64,000 nucleotides of DNA from UBA981 sp942490995 (lineage in GTDB: Bacteria > Pseudomonadota > Gammaproteobacteria > Ga0077536): the NCBI GenBank assembly GCA_942490995.1, contig CALOBG010000067.1, positions 47,163 to 111,162 of the forward strand, in the 5' to 3' direction. The stretch's first letter is position 1. Each line of letters starts with the position of its first letter. The notes beneath the pieces were generated by a model. That model was not told the origin of the DNA, ran no database searches, and saw only the letters and a program-made list of their open reading frames with translations. The position numbers and the translations under genes were made by a program. Below, piece by piece: positions 26,759 through 35,269 of this stretch.

Positions 26759-27844
26759 ATGTCGGGGGACAAACGACTCGAGCAACTGCGCGAGGCCATC
26801 GACGCGGTCGATAACGAACTGCTGGAGCTGCTCAACCGGCGCGCGGGACTGACCATTGAAGTCGGCGAGGTCAAACGCGCTGCTGATGAAAACGCCGAGT
26901 TTTATCGTCCCGATCGCGAAGCGCTGATCCTGCGGCGCCTGCTCGAACGTAATCCCGGGCCGATGCCGGCCGATGACCTGGTGCGCCTGATGCGGGAGGT
27001 CATTTCGACCTGCCTGTCGCTGGAACACAAGCTCGCCGTCGCCTACCTGGGGCCGGCCGGAACCTACACCCACGGCGCCCTGCTGAAACATTTCGGCGCT
27101 GCCGTCGAACCGGTAGCGCAGGCCGATATCGCGGAAGTGTTTCGCGCCGTCGAAGCGCGCGCGTGCGATTACGGCGTGGCGCCGATCGAGAATTCGGTCG
27201 GCGGCTCGGTGAACGAGACACTCGACAGTCTGGGCCGTTCATCGTTGAGCATCTGCGGCGAAATCACCCTCGAAATTCACCATCAACTGCTCGGCGCCGA
27301 TACCGGCCTGGCCAGCGTGCAGCGGGTCTACGCCCACGCCCAGGCGTTTCAGCAGTGCCGCCACTGGTTGCAGGCCAATCTGCCTGGCGTGGAACAGATC
27401 GCGCTCGGCAGCAACGCCGCGGCCGCGTGCCGCGCGCGTGACGAGACCGGCAGCGCCGCGATTGCGAGCCGTGAGGCGGCGCGTCTGTACACGCTCAACA
27501 CGCTCGCGCAGAACATCGAAGACTATCCGCACAACACCACCCGCTTTGTTGTCCTTGGCCACAACCGGCCTCGCTCGACCGGCGACGACAAAACCCTGTT
27601 GATGTTCAGCATGCCGAACCAGCCGGGTGCCCTGCACGGCATACTCGGCGTGCTCGCCGAACGCGGCATCAGCATGACCCGCATCGAGTCTCGCCCGCTG
27701 GCGAGCGGGCAGTGGGACTACCTGTTTTTTGTCGACCTCCTTGGCCATGCCGAAGATGCCGAGGTCGCCTCGGCGCTGGCCGAGATCCAGACCCGTGCCG
27801 CGCTGTTCAAAGTACTCGGCAGCTGCCCGCGCGCGGTGCTCTAG
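26759..27844 (+). CDS. pheA: Chorismate mutase / prephenate dehydratase (P-protein)
   Basis: Bifunctional enzyme converting chorismate to prephenate and then phenylpyruvate. 361 residues. The AroQ chorismate mutase is residues about 5-88 (LREAIDAVDNELLELLNRRA), the prephenate dehydratase domain about 93-270 (YLGPAGTYTHGAL, VAPIENSVGGSVNETLD, and the catalytic NTTRF), and a C-terminal ACT domain about 285-358 with GALHGILGVLAERGISMTRIESRP for phenylalanine feedback. ATG 26759 lies 31 bases after gyrA. In Pseudomonas serC lies between gyrA and pheA; it is absent here. Confidence 0.96.
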   Translation: MSGDKRLEQLREAIDAVDNELLELLNRRAGLTIEVGEVKRAADENAEFYRPDREALILRRLLERNPGPMPADDLVRLMREVISTCLSLEHKLAVAYLGPAGTYTHGALLKHFGAAVEPVAQADIAEVFRAVEARACDYGVAPIENSVGGSVNETLDSLGRSSLSICGEITLEIHHQLLGADTGLASVQRVYAHAQAFQQCRHWLQANLPGVEQIALGSNAAAACRARDETGSAAIASREAARLYTLNTLAQNIEDYPHNTTRFVVLGHNRPRSTGDDKTLLMFSMPNQPGALHGILGVLAERGISMTRIESRPLASGQWDYLFFVDLLGHAEDAEVASALAEIQTRAALFKVLGSCPRAVL

Positions 27845-27863
27845 CGCAGCGCGCGACCGACTC

Positions 27864-28742
27864 ATGATCAAGCGTCTGTGTGTCATTGGGGTGGGGCTGA
27901 TCGGTGGTTCGCTGGCGCTGGCCCTGCGCCGTGCCGGCGTGGTCGAAGAAATTGTCGGGGTCGGACGCAGTCTCGACAACCTCGAACTCGCGCGCGAGCG
28001 CGGCATCATCGACAGCCTCAGTCGCGATGCGCGCGCGGCGGTCGCGGGCGCGGACATGGTGGTGCTGGCCACCGCGCTGGGCGCCACGGCCGCGGTTCTG
28101 GACCGCATAGGCGCCAGCCTCGAGGCCGGCGCCACGGTCACCGACGTCGGCAGCACCAAGGCCAGCGTCGTCGCCGCCGCGCGCCGCGCGCTCGGTGATC
28201 GCTTCGCCGCTTTCGTTCCCGGCCACCCGATTGCAGGTACCGAACGCAGCGGCGCCGGCGCCGCGTTCGCCGAACTCTACATTCGCCACAAAGTGATCCT
28301 GACGCCGCTGTCGGAAACCGATCCACGGGCGGTAGAGCGGGTCGGCGAGATGTGGCGTGCGGTTGGCGCCGAGGTCGTCGAAATGTCGGTCGATGGTCAT
28401 GATCGTGCGCTGGCCGCAACCTCTCATCTGCCCCATCTGCTGGCCTACAATCTGGTCGACACCCTCGCCGGACGCGAGGATGCCGAGCGGATCTTCAATT
28501 TCGCGGCCGGTGGTTTCCGTGACTTCACCCGTATCGCATCGAGCAATCCACGCATGTGGGTGGAGATCTCACTGGCCAATCAAGCCGCGTTGCTCGATGC
28601 CGCGCGCGATCACCACGCGCGTTTCGCGACTTTGCTCGAGGCTCTCGAAGCCGGCGACGGAGCGACCCTGCTGGCCGCATTTGAACGCGCCAAGCGGGCC
28701 CGCGACGAGGCCGTGGTACCGGAAGCCAATGGCCCGGAATGA
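27864..28742 (+). CDS. tyrA: Prephenate dehydrogenase (TyrA family)
   Basis: NAD(P)-dependent oxidative decarboxylation of prephenate (or arogenate) toward tyrosine. 292 residues. The N-terminal Rossmann motif GVGLIGGSLALAL is at about residues 9-21, DVGSTKASVV near residue 96, the catalytic His in VPGHPIAGTERSGAGAA, and the helical C-terminal domain with SHLPHLLAYNLV. There is no chorismate mutase domain and no ACT domain. The start is 19 bases after pheA and the end overlaps aroA by 14 bases in another frame; the two are fused into one protein in Pseudomonas. Confidence 0.94.
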   Translation: MIKRLCVIGVGLIGGSLALALRRAGVVEEIVGVGRSLDNLELARERGIIDSLSRDARAAVAGADMVVLATALGATAAVLDRIGASLEAGATVTDVGSTKASVVAAARRALGDRFAAFVPGHPIAGTERSGAGAAFAELYIRHKVILTPLSETDPRAVERVGEMWRAVGAEVVEMSVDGHDRALAATSHLPHLLAYNLVDTLAGREDAERIFNFAAGGFRDFTRIASSNPRMWVEISLANQAALLDAARDHHARFATLLEALEAGDGATLLAAFERAKRARDEAVVPEANGPE

Positions 28743-30036
28743 CACCCTGGTTGTGACTGGCGGCGGTCGGTTGCGTGGCGAAGTGCGCGTGCCGGGTGAC
28801 AAGTCAATTTCGCACCGCGCCGTGATGTTCGCTGCGCTGGCCGATGGCGTGAGCAGCATCGACGGTTGCCTGCTTGGCGAAGACGTCATCTCGACCATGG
28901 ACGCGATGCGCGCGATGGGCGTGCGCATCGACCTTGCCGAGCACGGACGCCTGCAGGTTCATGGGGTCGGCGTCGATGGCCTGCGGACTCCGGCCGCGGC
29001 GCTGGACGTCGGCAATTCCGGTACTTCCATGCGTCTGCTGTGCGGCATCCTTGCCGGCGCCGGCATCGGCGCAACCCTGACCGGTGATGCCTCGCTCAGC
29101 CGCCGACCCATGCGTCGCGTGGCCGATCCGCTGGCCGCGATGGGTGCGCACATCGAAACCGGCAACGACGGCACGCCGCCGCTGCACATTGCGCCGGGGC
29201 GCCCGCTGCACGGCATCCATTACCATATGCCGGTGGCCAGCGCGCAGGTCAAATCGGCGTTGCTGCTGGCCGGCTTGTTCGCCGACGGGCGCACCACGGT
29301 ACGCGAACCGGCGCCGACGCGCGATCACAGCGAACGTATGTTCGCGGCTTTCGGGGTCGCGCTCGAGACCGCCGACGGCGAAGTCGGCATCAGCGGTGGT
29401 CAGCGTCTGCGGGCAACCGACCTTGTCGTGCCCGCGGATATTTCCTCGGCGGCGTTTTTTATCGTTGGCGCCGCGCTGGCTGCGGACAGCGACGTCACCC
29501 TGCCCGGGGTCGGCATCAACCCCACCCGCACCGGCATCATCGATATCCTGCGCGCCATGAATGCCGACATCCGCATCGAACGCGAATATACCTGCGGCAA
29601 CGAGCCGGTCGCCGATCTGCGCGTGCGCACGGCGAGCCTGCGCGGAATCGAGGTGCGGCCGGAACTGGTGCCGCTCGCGATCGACGAGTTTCCGGCCATT
29701 TTTGTCGCCGCCGCCTGCGCCGAGGGACGCACCGTGGTGCGCGGCGCGGCTGAGCTGCGCCATAAGGAAAGCGACCGTATCGCGGTCATGGCCGCGGGTC
29801 TCGAGCGGCTCGGCGTGCGGGTAGAAACCTTTGACGACGGCATCGCCATCGATGGCGGCGTGCTCACAGGCGGGCGTATCGACGCCCACGGCGACCACCG
29901 TATCGCGATGGCTTTTGCGATGGCCGCGCTGCGCGCCGGCGAACCGATCGAAATCGAGCACGCCGCCGCGATCGCGACCTCGTTTCCGCACTTCGCCGTG
30001 CTGGCCGCCGACGCCGGGCTCGGGATCGCCGTATGA
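28729..30036 (+). CDS. aroA: 3-phosphoshikimate 1-carboxyvinyltransferase (EPSP synthase)
   Basis: Adds enolpyruvate from PEP to shikimate-3-phosphate. 435 residues. Signature segments: VPGDKSISHRAVMFAALADG near residues 22-41 (phosphate-binding Lys/Ser), DVGNSGTSMRLL, RRPMRRVADPLAAMGA, and the C-terminal LRHKESDRIAVM with DAHGDHRIAMAFA. The active-site loop reads LDVGNSGTSMRLLCGILAG, the class II-like type in which NSGTSMRL replaces the E. coli NAGTAMRP, a change associated with glyphosate tolerance in other enzymes. The start overlaps tyrA; the stop overlaps the cmk ATG. Confidence 0.96.
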   Translation: MARNDTLVVTGGGRLRGEVRVPGDKSISHRAVMFAALADGVSSIDGCLLGEDVISTMDAMRAMGVRIDLAEHGRLQVHGVGVDGLRTPAAALDVGNSGTSMRLLCGILAGAGIGATLTGDASLSRRPMRRVADPLAAMGAHIETGNDGTPPLHIAPGRPLHGIHYHMPVASAQVKSALLLAGLFADGRTTVREPAPTRDHSERMFAAFGVALETADGEVGISGGQRLRATDLVVPADISSAAFFIVGAALAADSDVTLPGVGINPTRTGIIDILRAMNADIRIEREYTCGNEPVADLRVRTASLRGIEVRPELVPLAIDEFPAIFVAAACAEGRTVVRGAAELRHKESDRIAVMAAGLERLGVRVETFDDGIAIDGGVLTGGRIDAHGDHRIAMAFAMAALRAGEPIEIEHAAAIATSFPHFAVLAADAGLGIAV

Positions 30037-30734
30037 CGCTGGCCGCGGACGCCGCGCCGGTGATCACCATCGACGGACCCGGCGGTACCGGCAAGGGTAC
30101 GGTGGCGCGCTGGCTGAAAACCTGGCTGGGATGGCATCTCCTTGATTCCGGGGCACTTTATCGAGTGCTCGGGGTGGCGGCCGCGAACCAGGGGATCGCA
30201 CTGAGCGATGCCCCCGCACTGGCTGCCGCGGCCGCCACGCTGGCGGTTGAGTTCCGCGATGGTGACAGCCGCACCGAGGTTCGCCTGGCCGGCGCGGACG
30301 TCTCCGATTTGATCCGCAGCGAGGAATGCGGCGCTGCAGCATCAGAACTCGCAGCCCACCCCGCGGTGCGCGAAGCGCTGCTCGACCGCCAGCGGGCGAT
30401 GCGCCGGCGACCCGGCCTGGTCGCCGATGGACGCGATATGGGGACTGTCGTTTTCCCCTCGGCGGCGCTCAAGATCTTCCTCACCGCAAGTGTCGAGGAA
30501 CGCGCCCGGAGACGCTATAAGCAGTTGAAAGAAAAAGGAATGAGTGTTAATCTCGCGCAGCTTTCGGGTGACATCAGTGAGCGTGATCGACGCGATCAAG
30601 AACGTGCTGTATCTCCTTTGAAGCCCGCAACTGACGCCGTCATCCTCGATACGACCCGATACGATATTCGCGCCGTGGAAGAGCAAGTAAAGCGCCTGGT
30701 TGAAGACAGGGGACTCGCGCCAGGCGATTGCTGA
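30033..30734 (+). CDS. cmk: Cytidylate kinase
   Basis: Phosphorylates CMP/dCMP using ATP. 233 residues. The P-loop is IDGPGGTGKGTVARWL near residues 13-28. The nucleotide-binding LDSGALYRVLG, the conserved ADGRDMGTVVFP and the lid ARRRYKQLKEKG are complete. The ATG overlaps the aroA stop (ATGA-type overlap). It precedes rpsA as in most gammaproteobacteria; in E. coli the rpsA promoter region lies partly inside cmk. Confidence 0.96.
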   Translation: MTLAADAAPVITIDGPGGTGKGTVARWLKTWLGWHLLDSGALYRVLGVAAANQGIALSDAPALAAAAATLAVEFRDGDSRTEVRLAGADVSDLIRSEECGAAASELAAHPAVREALLDRQRAMRRRPGLVADGRDMGTVVFPSAALKIFLTASVEERARRRYKQLKEKGMSVNLAQLSGDISERDRRDQERAVSPLKPATDAVILDTTRYDIRAVEEQVKRLVEDRGLAPGDC

Positions 30735-30760
30735 GCGGCGCCGGGTCATACATTAACAAC

Positions 30761-30841
30761 TACTTAGGAGAAGAGGACGTCTTGCGGCAGCCGTAGATGA
30801 TGCAATCGCGGCCGGTCGGACCTCCTTGATAAATACACACC
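30761..30841 (+). promoter_or_regulatory. rpsA leader lacking a Shine-Dalgarno site
   Basis: The 107-base gap before rpsA has a purine-rich AGGAGAAGAGG at 30766-30776, too far from the start to serve it. Close to the ATG it has ACCTCCTT at 30820-30827, which copies the 16S rRNA 3' end rather than complementing it. AGGAG (30766) can pair with CTCCT (30822), forming a long-range stem. E. coli rpsA also lacks a canonical site and is autoregulated by S1 through a folded leader; a comparable control is likely here. Confidence 0.5.
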
Positions 30842-32512
30842 ATGGCGGAAAGTTTCGCAGAATTATTTGAACAGAGTCAGATAGAAGCAAAAATGCGACC
30901 GGGCTCGATCGTGCGCGGCACGATCGTCGAAGTGCGCTCGGACTTCGTGGTCGTCAACGCCGGACTGAAATCCGAAGGCATCATTCCGGCTGAGCAGTTT
31001 CGCAACAACGAAGGCATCGTCGACGTCAACGTGGGCGACGAGATCGACGTCGCGCTCGACGCGGTGGAAGACGGTTATGGCGAAACCAAGCTCTCGCGTG
31101 AGAAAGCCAAGCGCGCCAAGGCCTGGGAAGAACTCGAAGCGGCGTGTGAAGAAAGCGCCACCGTCACGGGCGTGATCACGGACAAGGTCAAGGGCGGATT
31201 TACGGTAGATATCAGCACCATACGCGCCTTTCTGCCGGGCTCACTGGTCGACGTGCGGCCGGTGCGCGACACCAGCTACCTGGAAGGCAAACCGCTCGAA
31301 TTCAAGGTGATCAAGGTCGATCGGCGCCGCAACAACGTGGTCGTGTCGCGCCGCGCGGTAGTCGAGAACGAAAATTCGGTCGAGCGTGAAGCGCTGCTCG
31401 ACGGGCTCACCGAAGGCACCATCATCAACGGCCTGGTCAAGAACCTTACCGACTACGGCGCGTTTATCGACCTCGGTGGCATCGACGGCCTGTTGCATAT
31501 CACCGACATGGCGTGGCGCCGCGTCAAGCATCCGTCGGAAGTCGTCAACATCGGCGACGAAATAGAAGTCAAGGTGCTCAAATTCGATCGTGAGCGCCAG
31601 CGTGTCTCGCTCGGACTCAAGCAACTCGGTGACGATCCCTGGGTCGACATCGCGCGCCGCTACCCGGAACACTCGCGTCTGTTCGGCAAGGTGTCGAATA
31701 TCGCCGATTACGGCTGCTTCGTCGAAATCGAGGAAGGCGTGGAAGGTCTCGTCCACGTGTCGGAAATGGACTGGACAAACAAGAACGTGCACCCGTCCAA
31801 AGTGGTCCACCTCGGCGAAGAAGTGGAAGTCATGGTGCTGGACATCGACGAAGAGCGGCGGCGTATCTCGCTCGGTATGAAGCAATGCCGTTCCAATCCG
31901 TGGGAAGAGTTCGCTGCCACCCACAACAAGAACGACCGCGTCGCCGGAACCATCAAATCGATCACCGATTTCGGTATTTTTATCGGACTCGATGGCGGTA
32001 TCGATGGCCTGGTGCATCTTTCCGACCTGTCGTGGGACGCACCGGGTGAGGAAATTGTGCGTGACTACAAGAAAGGCGACGAACTCGAAACCGTCGTTCT
32101 CGCCGTCGATGCCGAACGCGAGCGCATTTCGCTGGGGGTCAAGCAACTCGCCCAGGACCCGCTGTCGACCTACCTCGCGGAATATTCACGCGGCGTTCGC
32201 GTCAAGGGCAAGCTCATCGAAGTCGATGCCAAGGGCGCGACCGTAGAGCTGGCCGAGGGTGTAGAAGGCTCGTTGCGTGCATCGGAGATCTCCATCGATC
32301 CGGTCGACGATGCACGTAAATTCCTCAAGGAAGGCGAGGAAGTCGAGGCCATGATCGTCGGCGTTGACCGTAAGCGTCGCGTCATCAATCTCTCGATCAA
32401 GGCCAAGGAGAGCGAAGAAGAAGCGACTGCCCTGCAGGAATACAGCGCCGAAAACGAAAACACTCGAACCACCCTTGGCGACCTGCTGAAGGAGCAACTC
32501 GACTCGCAGTAG
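30842..32512 (+). CDS. rpsA: 30S ribosomal protein S1
   Basis: 556 residues, matching gammaproteobacterial S1. Six S1 OB-fold repeats begin at about residues 20, 105, 190, 275, 362 and 449. The third to sixth show the repeated pattern GxVKxxxDYGAFI(D/E)...GLxHxSD (e.g. LTDYGAFIDLGGIDGLLHITD, ADYGCFVEIEEGVEGLVHVSE). It recruits mRNA to the ribosome. N-terminal MAESFAELFEQS is the ribosome-binding start. It is followed by ihfB after 45 bases. Confidence 0.98.
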   Translation: MAESFAELFEQSQIEAKMRPGSIVRGTIVEVRSDFVVVNAGLKSEGIIPAEQFRNNEGIVDVNVGDEIDVALDAVEDGYGETKLSREKAKRAKAWEELEAACEESATVTGVITDKVKGGFTVDISTIRAFLPGSLVDVRPVRDTSYLEGKPLEFKVIKVDRRRNNVVVSRRAVVENENSVEREALLDGLTEGTIINGLVKNLTDYGAFIDLGGIDGLLHITDMAWRRVKHPSEVVNIGDEIEVKVLKFDRERQRVSLGLKQLGDDPWVDIARRYPEHSRLFGKVSNIADYGCFVEIEEGVEGLVHVSEMDWTNKNVHPSKVVHLGEEVEVMVLDIDEERRRISLGMKQCRSNPWEEFAATHNKNDRVAGTIKSITDFGIFIGLDGGIDGLVHLSDLSWDAPGEEIVRDYKKGDELETVVLAVDAERERISLGVKQLAQDPLSTYLAEYSRGVRVKGKLIEVDAKGATVELAEGVEGSLRASEISIDPVDDARKFLKEGEEVEAMIVGVDRKRRVINLSIKAKESEEEATALQEYSAENENTRTTLGDLLKEQLDSQ

Positions 32513-32557
32513 GCAAGCTGATCGTGACCTGAGACTGATTAAGTATCGAGAACAATA

Positions 32558-32941
32558 ATGACGAAGTCAGAACTTATTGAATCGCTCGTGAGAAAGCAGT
32601 CTCAGCTGGGTTACCGCGACGTGGAACTCGCGGTCAAGACCATGCTCGAGCATATGGGTCAGACCCTGGCTTCCGGTGAACGCATCGAGATCCGGGGTTT
32701 CGGCAGTTTTTCCCTGCACTACCGCCCACCACGCGTTGGTCGTAATCCGAAATCCGGCGATCCGGTGTCCTTGCCCGCGAAATACGTTCCCCATTTCAAG
32801 CCGGGCAAGGAACTGCGCGAGCGGGTCAACCTCGGGGCGGCCTCGGCGCCGGAGATCAAGCTCGCCCGCGGCGGCGATAACGACAACGATAACGATGGCG
32901 ACTCGGATTCCGACTCCGATGGCCTCAGCATGACGCGCTAG
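32558..32941 (+). CDS. ihfB: Integration host factor subunit beta with acidic C-terminal tail
   Basis: DNA-bending nucleoid protein, partner of IHF-alpha. Residues 1-95 are a standard IHF-beta: MTKSELIESLVRKQ, GFGSFSLHYRPPRVGRNPKSGDPVSLPAKYVPHFKPGKELRERVN, with the DNA-intercalating proline in the arm. The family ends at about 94-100, but here about 30 more residues follow, dominated by Asp/Asn/Ser/Gly (GGDNDNDNDGDSDSDSDG). They are encoded by short GAC/GAT/TCx/AAC repeats (32878-32920). The tail may come from codon-repeat expansion. The gene lies between rpsA and lapA as in Pseudomonas-like orders. Confidence 0.95.
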   Translation: MTKSELIESLVRKQSQLGYRDVELAVKTMLEHMGQTLASGERIEIRGFGSFSLHYRPPRVGRNPKSGDPVSLPAKYVPHFKPGKELRERVNLGAASAPEIKLARGGDNDNDNDGDSDSDSDGLSMTR

Positions 32942-32984
32942 AAGTGGTGGTGAACTCCACGCAACCCGCGATGACCTGACCGCC

Positions 32985-33284
32985 ATGGCCATGTCGCGCG
33001 TTTTTTATATCCTTCTGGCGCTCACGGTCGCGCTTGCCGGACTCGCTTTCCATGTGCGCAACAGCCAGGAGATCGTGCTCGATTACGTGCTCGGCACGGT
33101 CGCGGTCGAGTTGTCCTGGGTGGTGGTCGCGGCCGTCATCATCGGCGCGGCGCTCGGCATGCTGGGCATGACCAGCTCGGTGTTCAAGCTGCGCCGGGAA
33201 CTGTGGCGGTTGAAACGCCAGCACGATCAATCCAACCGGGAACTGTCCAGCCTCAAGGCCATCGCGCTCAAAGATGGCGGTTGA
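32985..33284 (+). CDS. lapA: Lipopolysaccharide assembly protein LapA
   Basis: A 99-residue inner-membrane protein (DUF1049). Two membrane segments are visible: residues about 5-23 (FYILLALTVALAGLAFHV) and about 43-64 (WVVVAAVIIGAALGMLGM). A basic cytoplasmic coiled-coil tail (LRRELWRLKRQHDQSNRELSSL) follows. With LapB it controls LpxC turnover and LPS level. The NSQEIVLDYVLG loop between segments is typical. It overlaps lapB by 11 bases, so the two are coupled. Confidence 0.92.
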   Translation: MAMSRVFYILLALTVALAGLAFHVRNSQEIVLDYVLGTVAVELSWVVVAAVIIGAALGMLGMTSSVFKLRRELWRLKRQHDQSNRELSSLKAIALKDGG

Positions 33285-34458
33285 ATACCTGTTCGGTATC
33301 GTCGTATGCCTGCTGCCGGTGGCGGCACTGTCCGGCTGGTACCTCGGCCGGCGCGAGGCGAACGCGGCAACGCCGGTCGGCGCCAAGAGCGCGATGTCAC
33401 CGGATTATTTCCGCGGGCTGAACTATCTGCTCGAGGATCGGCCGGACAAGGCCATCGAAGTTTTCATCAAGGTGCTCGAGGTCGAGAGCGAAACGGTCGA
33501 AACACACCTCGCCCTCGGTAACCTGTTCCGTCGTCGCGGTGAAGTTGACCGCGCGATCCGTATCCACCAGAACCTCGTTGCCAGACCGAGCCTGGAATTC
33601 GAACAGCGCACCACCGCGTTGCTGGAACTGGGTCTCGATTACATGCGCTCCGGTCTGCTGGACCGGGCCGAAAGCCTGTTCAAGGAGTTGCTCGATACCG
33701 GCGCTCACCAGCGGCAGGCGATCGATCACCTGGTCGATATCTATCAGCAGGAACGCGACTGGGACAAGGCGCTGGAATATACCCAGCGTTTCGAGAAGCT
33801 GGCCAACCGGTCATTGGTCGAGCGGCGCGCGCATTTTCTGTGTGAGCAGGCGCAAACGATGATCGAACAGGGCGACGTCGAAGACGCCAGCGACAAGTTA
33901 CGCCAGGCGCTCGAGGTCGATCCGAATTGCGTGCGTACGACCCTGATGCAGGCCGACCTGGCCATGACCGCCGGCGCCTACGCAGCCGCGATCCGCCACC
34001 TGCGCCGCGTGGAGTACCAGGATCCGGCTTTCATTCCGGAAGCCATCGAACCCCTGGTCGAAAGTTATCGTGCCGTGCAGCGCGTGCCGGAGTTGCTCGA
34101 ATATCTCGACCACCTGTGCGAAAAGAGCGCTGACATCATGCCGGTTCTGATCATGACCGAAATCATGAACGAACAGGGCGATACCGAAACCGCCAGGGCG
34201 CGCCTGATACGCGAACTGCACAAACGCCCGAGCGTGCGCGGCATCGATCGGCTGGTCGACTACTCCCTGGTTGGCGCCAGCAGCGATGTGCGGGCGCATC
34301 TCACCCTGCTCAAGGAGTTCACCCTCGGCTTGCTGGAAAAGAAGTCGAGCTATGTGTGCGGGAACTGCGGCTTCAACGGACGCACCTTGCATTGGCAATG
34401 CCCGAGCTGCAAATTCTGGAACTCGGTCAAGCCGGTGCACGGCGTCGACGGCGAATAG
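33274..34458 (+). CDS. lapB: Lipopolysaccharide assembly protein LapB (YciM)
   Basis: A 394-residue membrane-anchored TPR protein that, with FtsH, tunes LpxC degradation. The N-terminal anchor is residues about 4-26 (FGIVVCLLPVAALSGWYLG). TPR repeats cover roughly 45-340. The C-terminal rubredoxin-like metal site has four cysteines (VCGNCGFNGR and WQCPSCKFW, residues about 358-382). All LapB hallmarks are present and the length is as in E. coli (389). It is 78 bases upstream of pyrF, the usual neighbour. Confidence 0.96.
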   Translation: MAVEYLFGIVVCLLPVAALSGWYLGRREANAATPVGAKSAMSPDYFRGLNYLLEDRPDKAIEVFIKVLEVESETVETHLALGNLFRRRGEVDRAIRIHQNLVARPSLEFEQRTTALLELGLDYMRSGLLDRAESLFKELLDTGAHQRQAIDHLVDIYQQERDWDKALEYTQRFEKLANRSLVERRAHFLCEQAQTMIEQGDVEDASDKLRQALEVDPNCVRTTLMQADLAMTAGAYAAAIRHLRRVEYQDPAFIPEAIEPLVESYRAVQRVPELLEYLDHLCEKSADIMPVLIMTEIMNEQGDTETARARLIRELHKRPSVRGIDRLVDYSLVGASSDVRAHLTLLKEFTLGLLEKKSSYVCGNCGFNGRTLHWQCPSCKFWNSVKPVHGVDGE

Positions 34459-34536
34459 GGCCACACCTGAACGAACAGGCTCGGCGCCGTCGTCGCGCGC
34501 CGCGCAGGACTATTGCCGCCAATCGCGCCAGTGATC

Positions 34537-35250
34537 ATGAACGAAAACCCGAAACCCGTCATTGTTGCTCTCGACTTTCCAGGTCTGCGCGAGGCACTGG
34601 ATCTCGCCGATCGACTCGATCCTGAGCGGTGTCGAGTGAAAGTCGGCAAGGAACTGTTCACGCGTGCCGGACCCGGCAGTGTCGAGGCGCTGACTGCGCG
34701 CGGTTTCGAGGTATTTCTCGACCTCAAGTTTCACGACATTCCGAACACCGTCGCCAGCGCCTGCGCCGCGGCAGCCGATCTCGGTTGCTGGATGATCAAT
34801 GTCCACGCCGGCGGCGGCCGCGCCATGCTCGAAGCCGCTGCCGCGGCAATGCAGGCGCGCCGCGATGCGCCACTGCTGATTGCGGTAACGGTCCTGACCA
34901 GCCTCGATGCCGCGGCCTTACGCGAGCTCGGCGTGGAAGACACACCGGCCGACCAGGTCGCGCGCCTGGCTCGACTCAGCCACGATTGTGGACTCGACGG
35001 GGTGGTTTGTTCGCCGCTTGAGGTTGTCTCGTTGCGCGCCGCGCTCGGCGCCGGCTTTGTACTGGTGACGCCGGGCGTGCGTCCTGCCGGTGCCGCCAGC
35101 GACGATCAGGTCCGCATCGCCACCCCGGGCGCGGCGTTGCGTGCCGGCGCCAGTTACCTGGTGGTGGGGCGACCGATCACCCAAGCCGACGATCCGGGCC
35201 GCGCGCTCGCTGCTATCAATGACGAATGCCGCGCCGTGCGCGTCGCTTGA
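34537..35250 (+). CDS. pyrF: Orotidine 5'-phosphate decarboxylase
   Basis: Last step of UMP synthesis. 237 residues. The catalytic Asp-Lys-x-x-Asp array is EVFLDLKFHDIPNTV (residues about 55-69). VIVALDFPG opens the TIM barrel; VTPGVRPAG and VVGRPITQADDP form the phosphate-binding end. ATG 34537 is chosen over an upstream in-frame GTG because MNENPKPVIVALD matches the family N-terminus. The order lapA-lapB-pyrF is conserved in gammaproteobacteria. Confidence 0.97.
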   Translation: MNENPKPVIVALDFPGLREALDLADRLDPERCRVKVGKELFTRAGPGSVEALTARGFEVFLDLKFHDIPNTVASACAAAADLGCWMINVHAGGGRAMLEAAAAAMQARRDAPLLIAVTVLTSLDAAALRELGVEDTPADQVARLARLSHDCGLDGVVCSPLEVVSLRAALGAGFVLVTPGVRPAGAASDDQVRIATPGAALRAGASYLVVGRPITQADDPGRALAAINDECRAVRVA

Positions 35251-35269
35251 AACCGCACTGAAAATCGCC

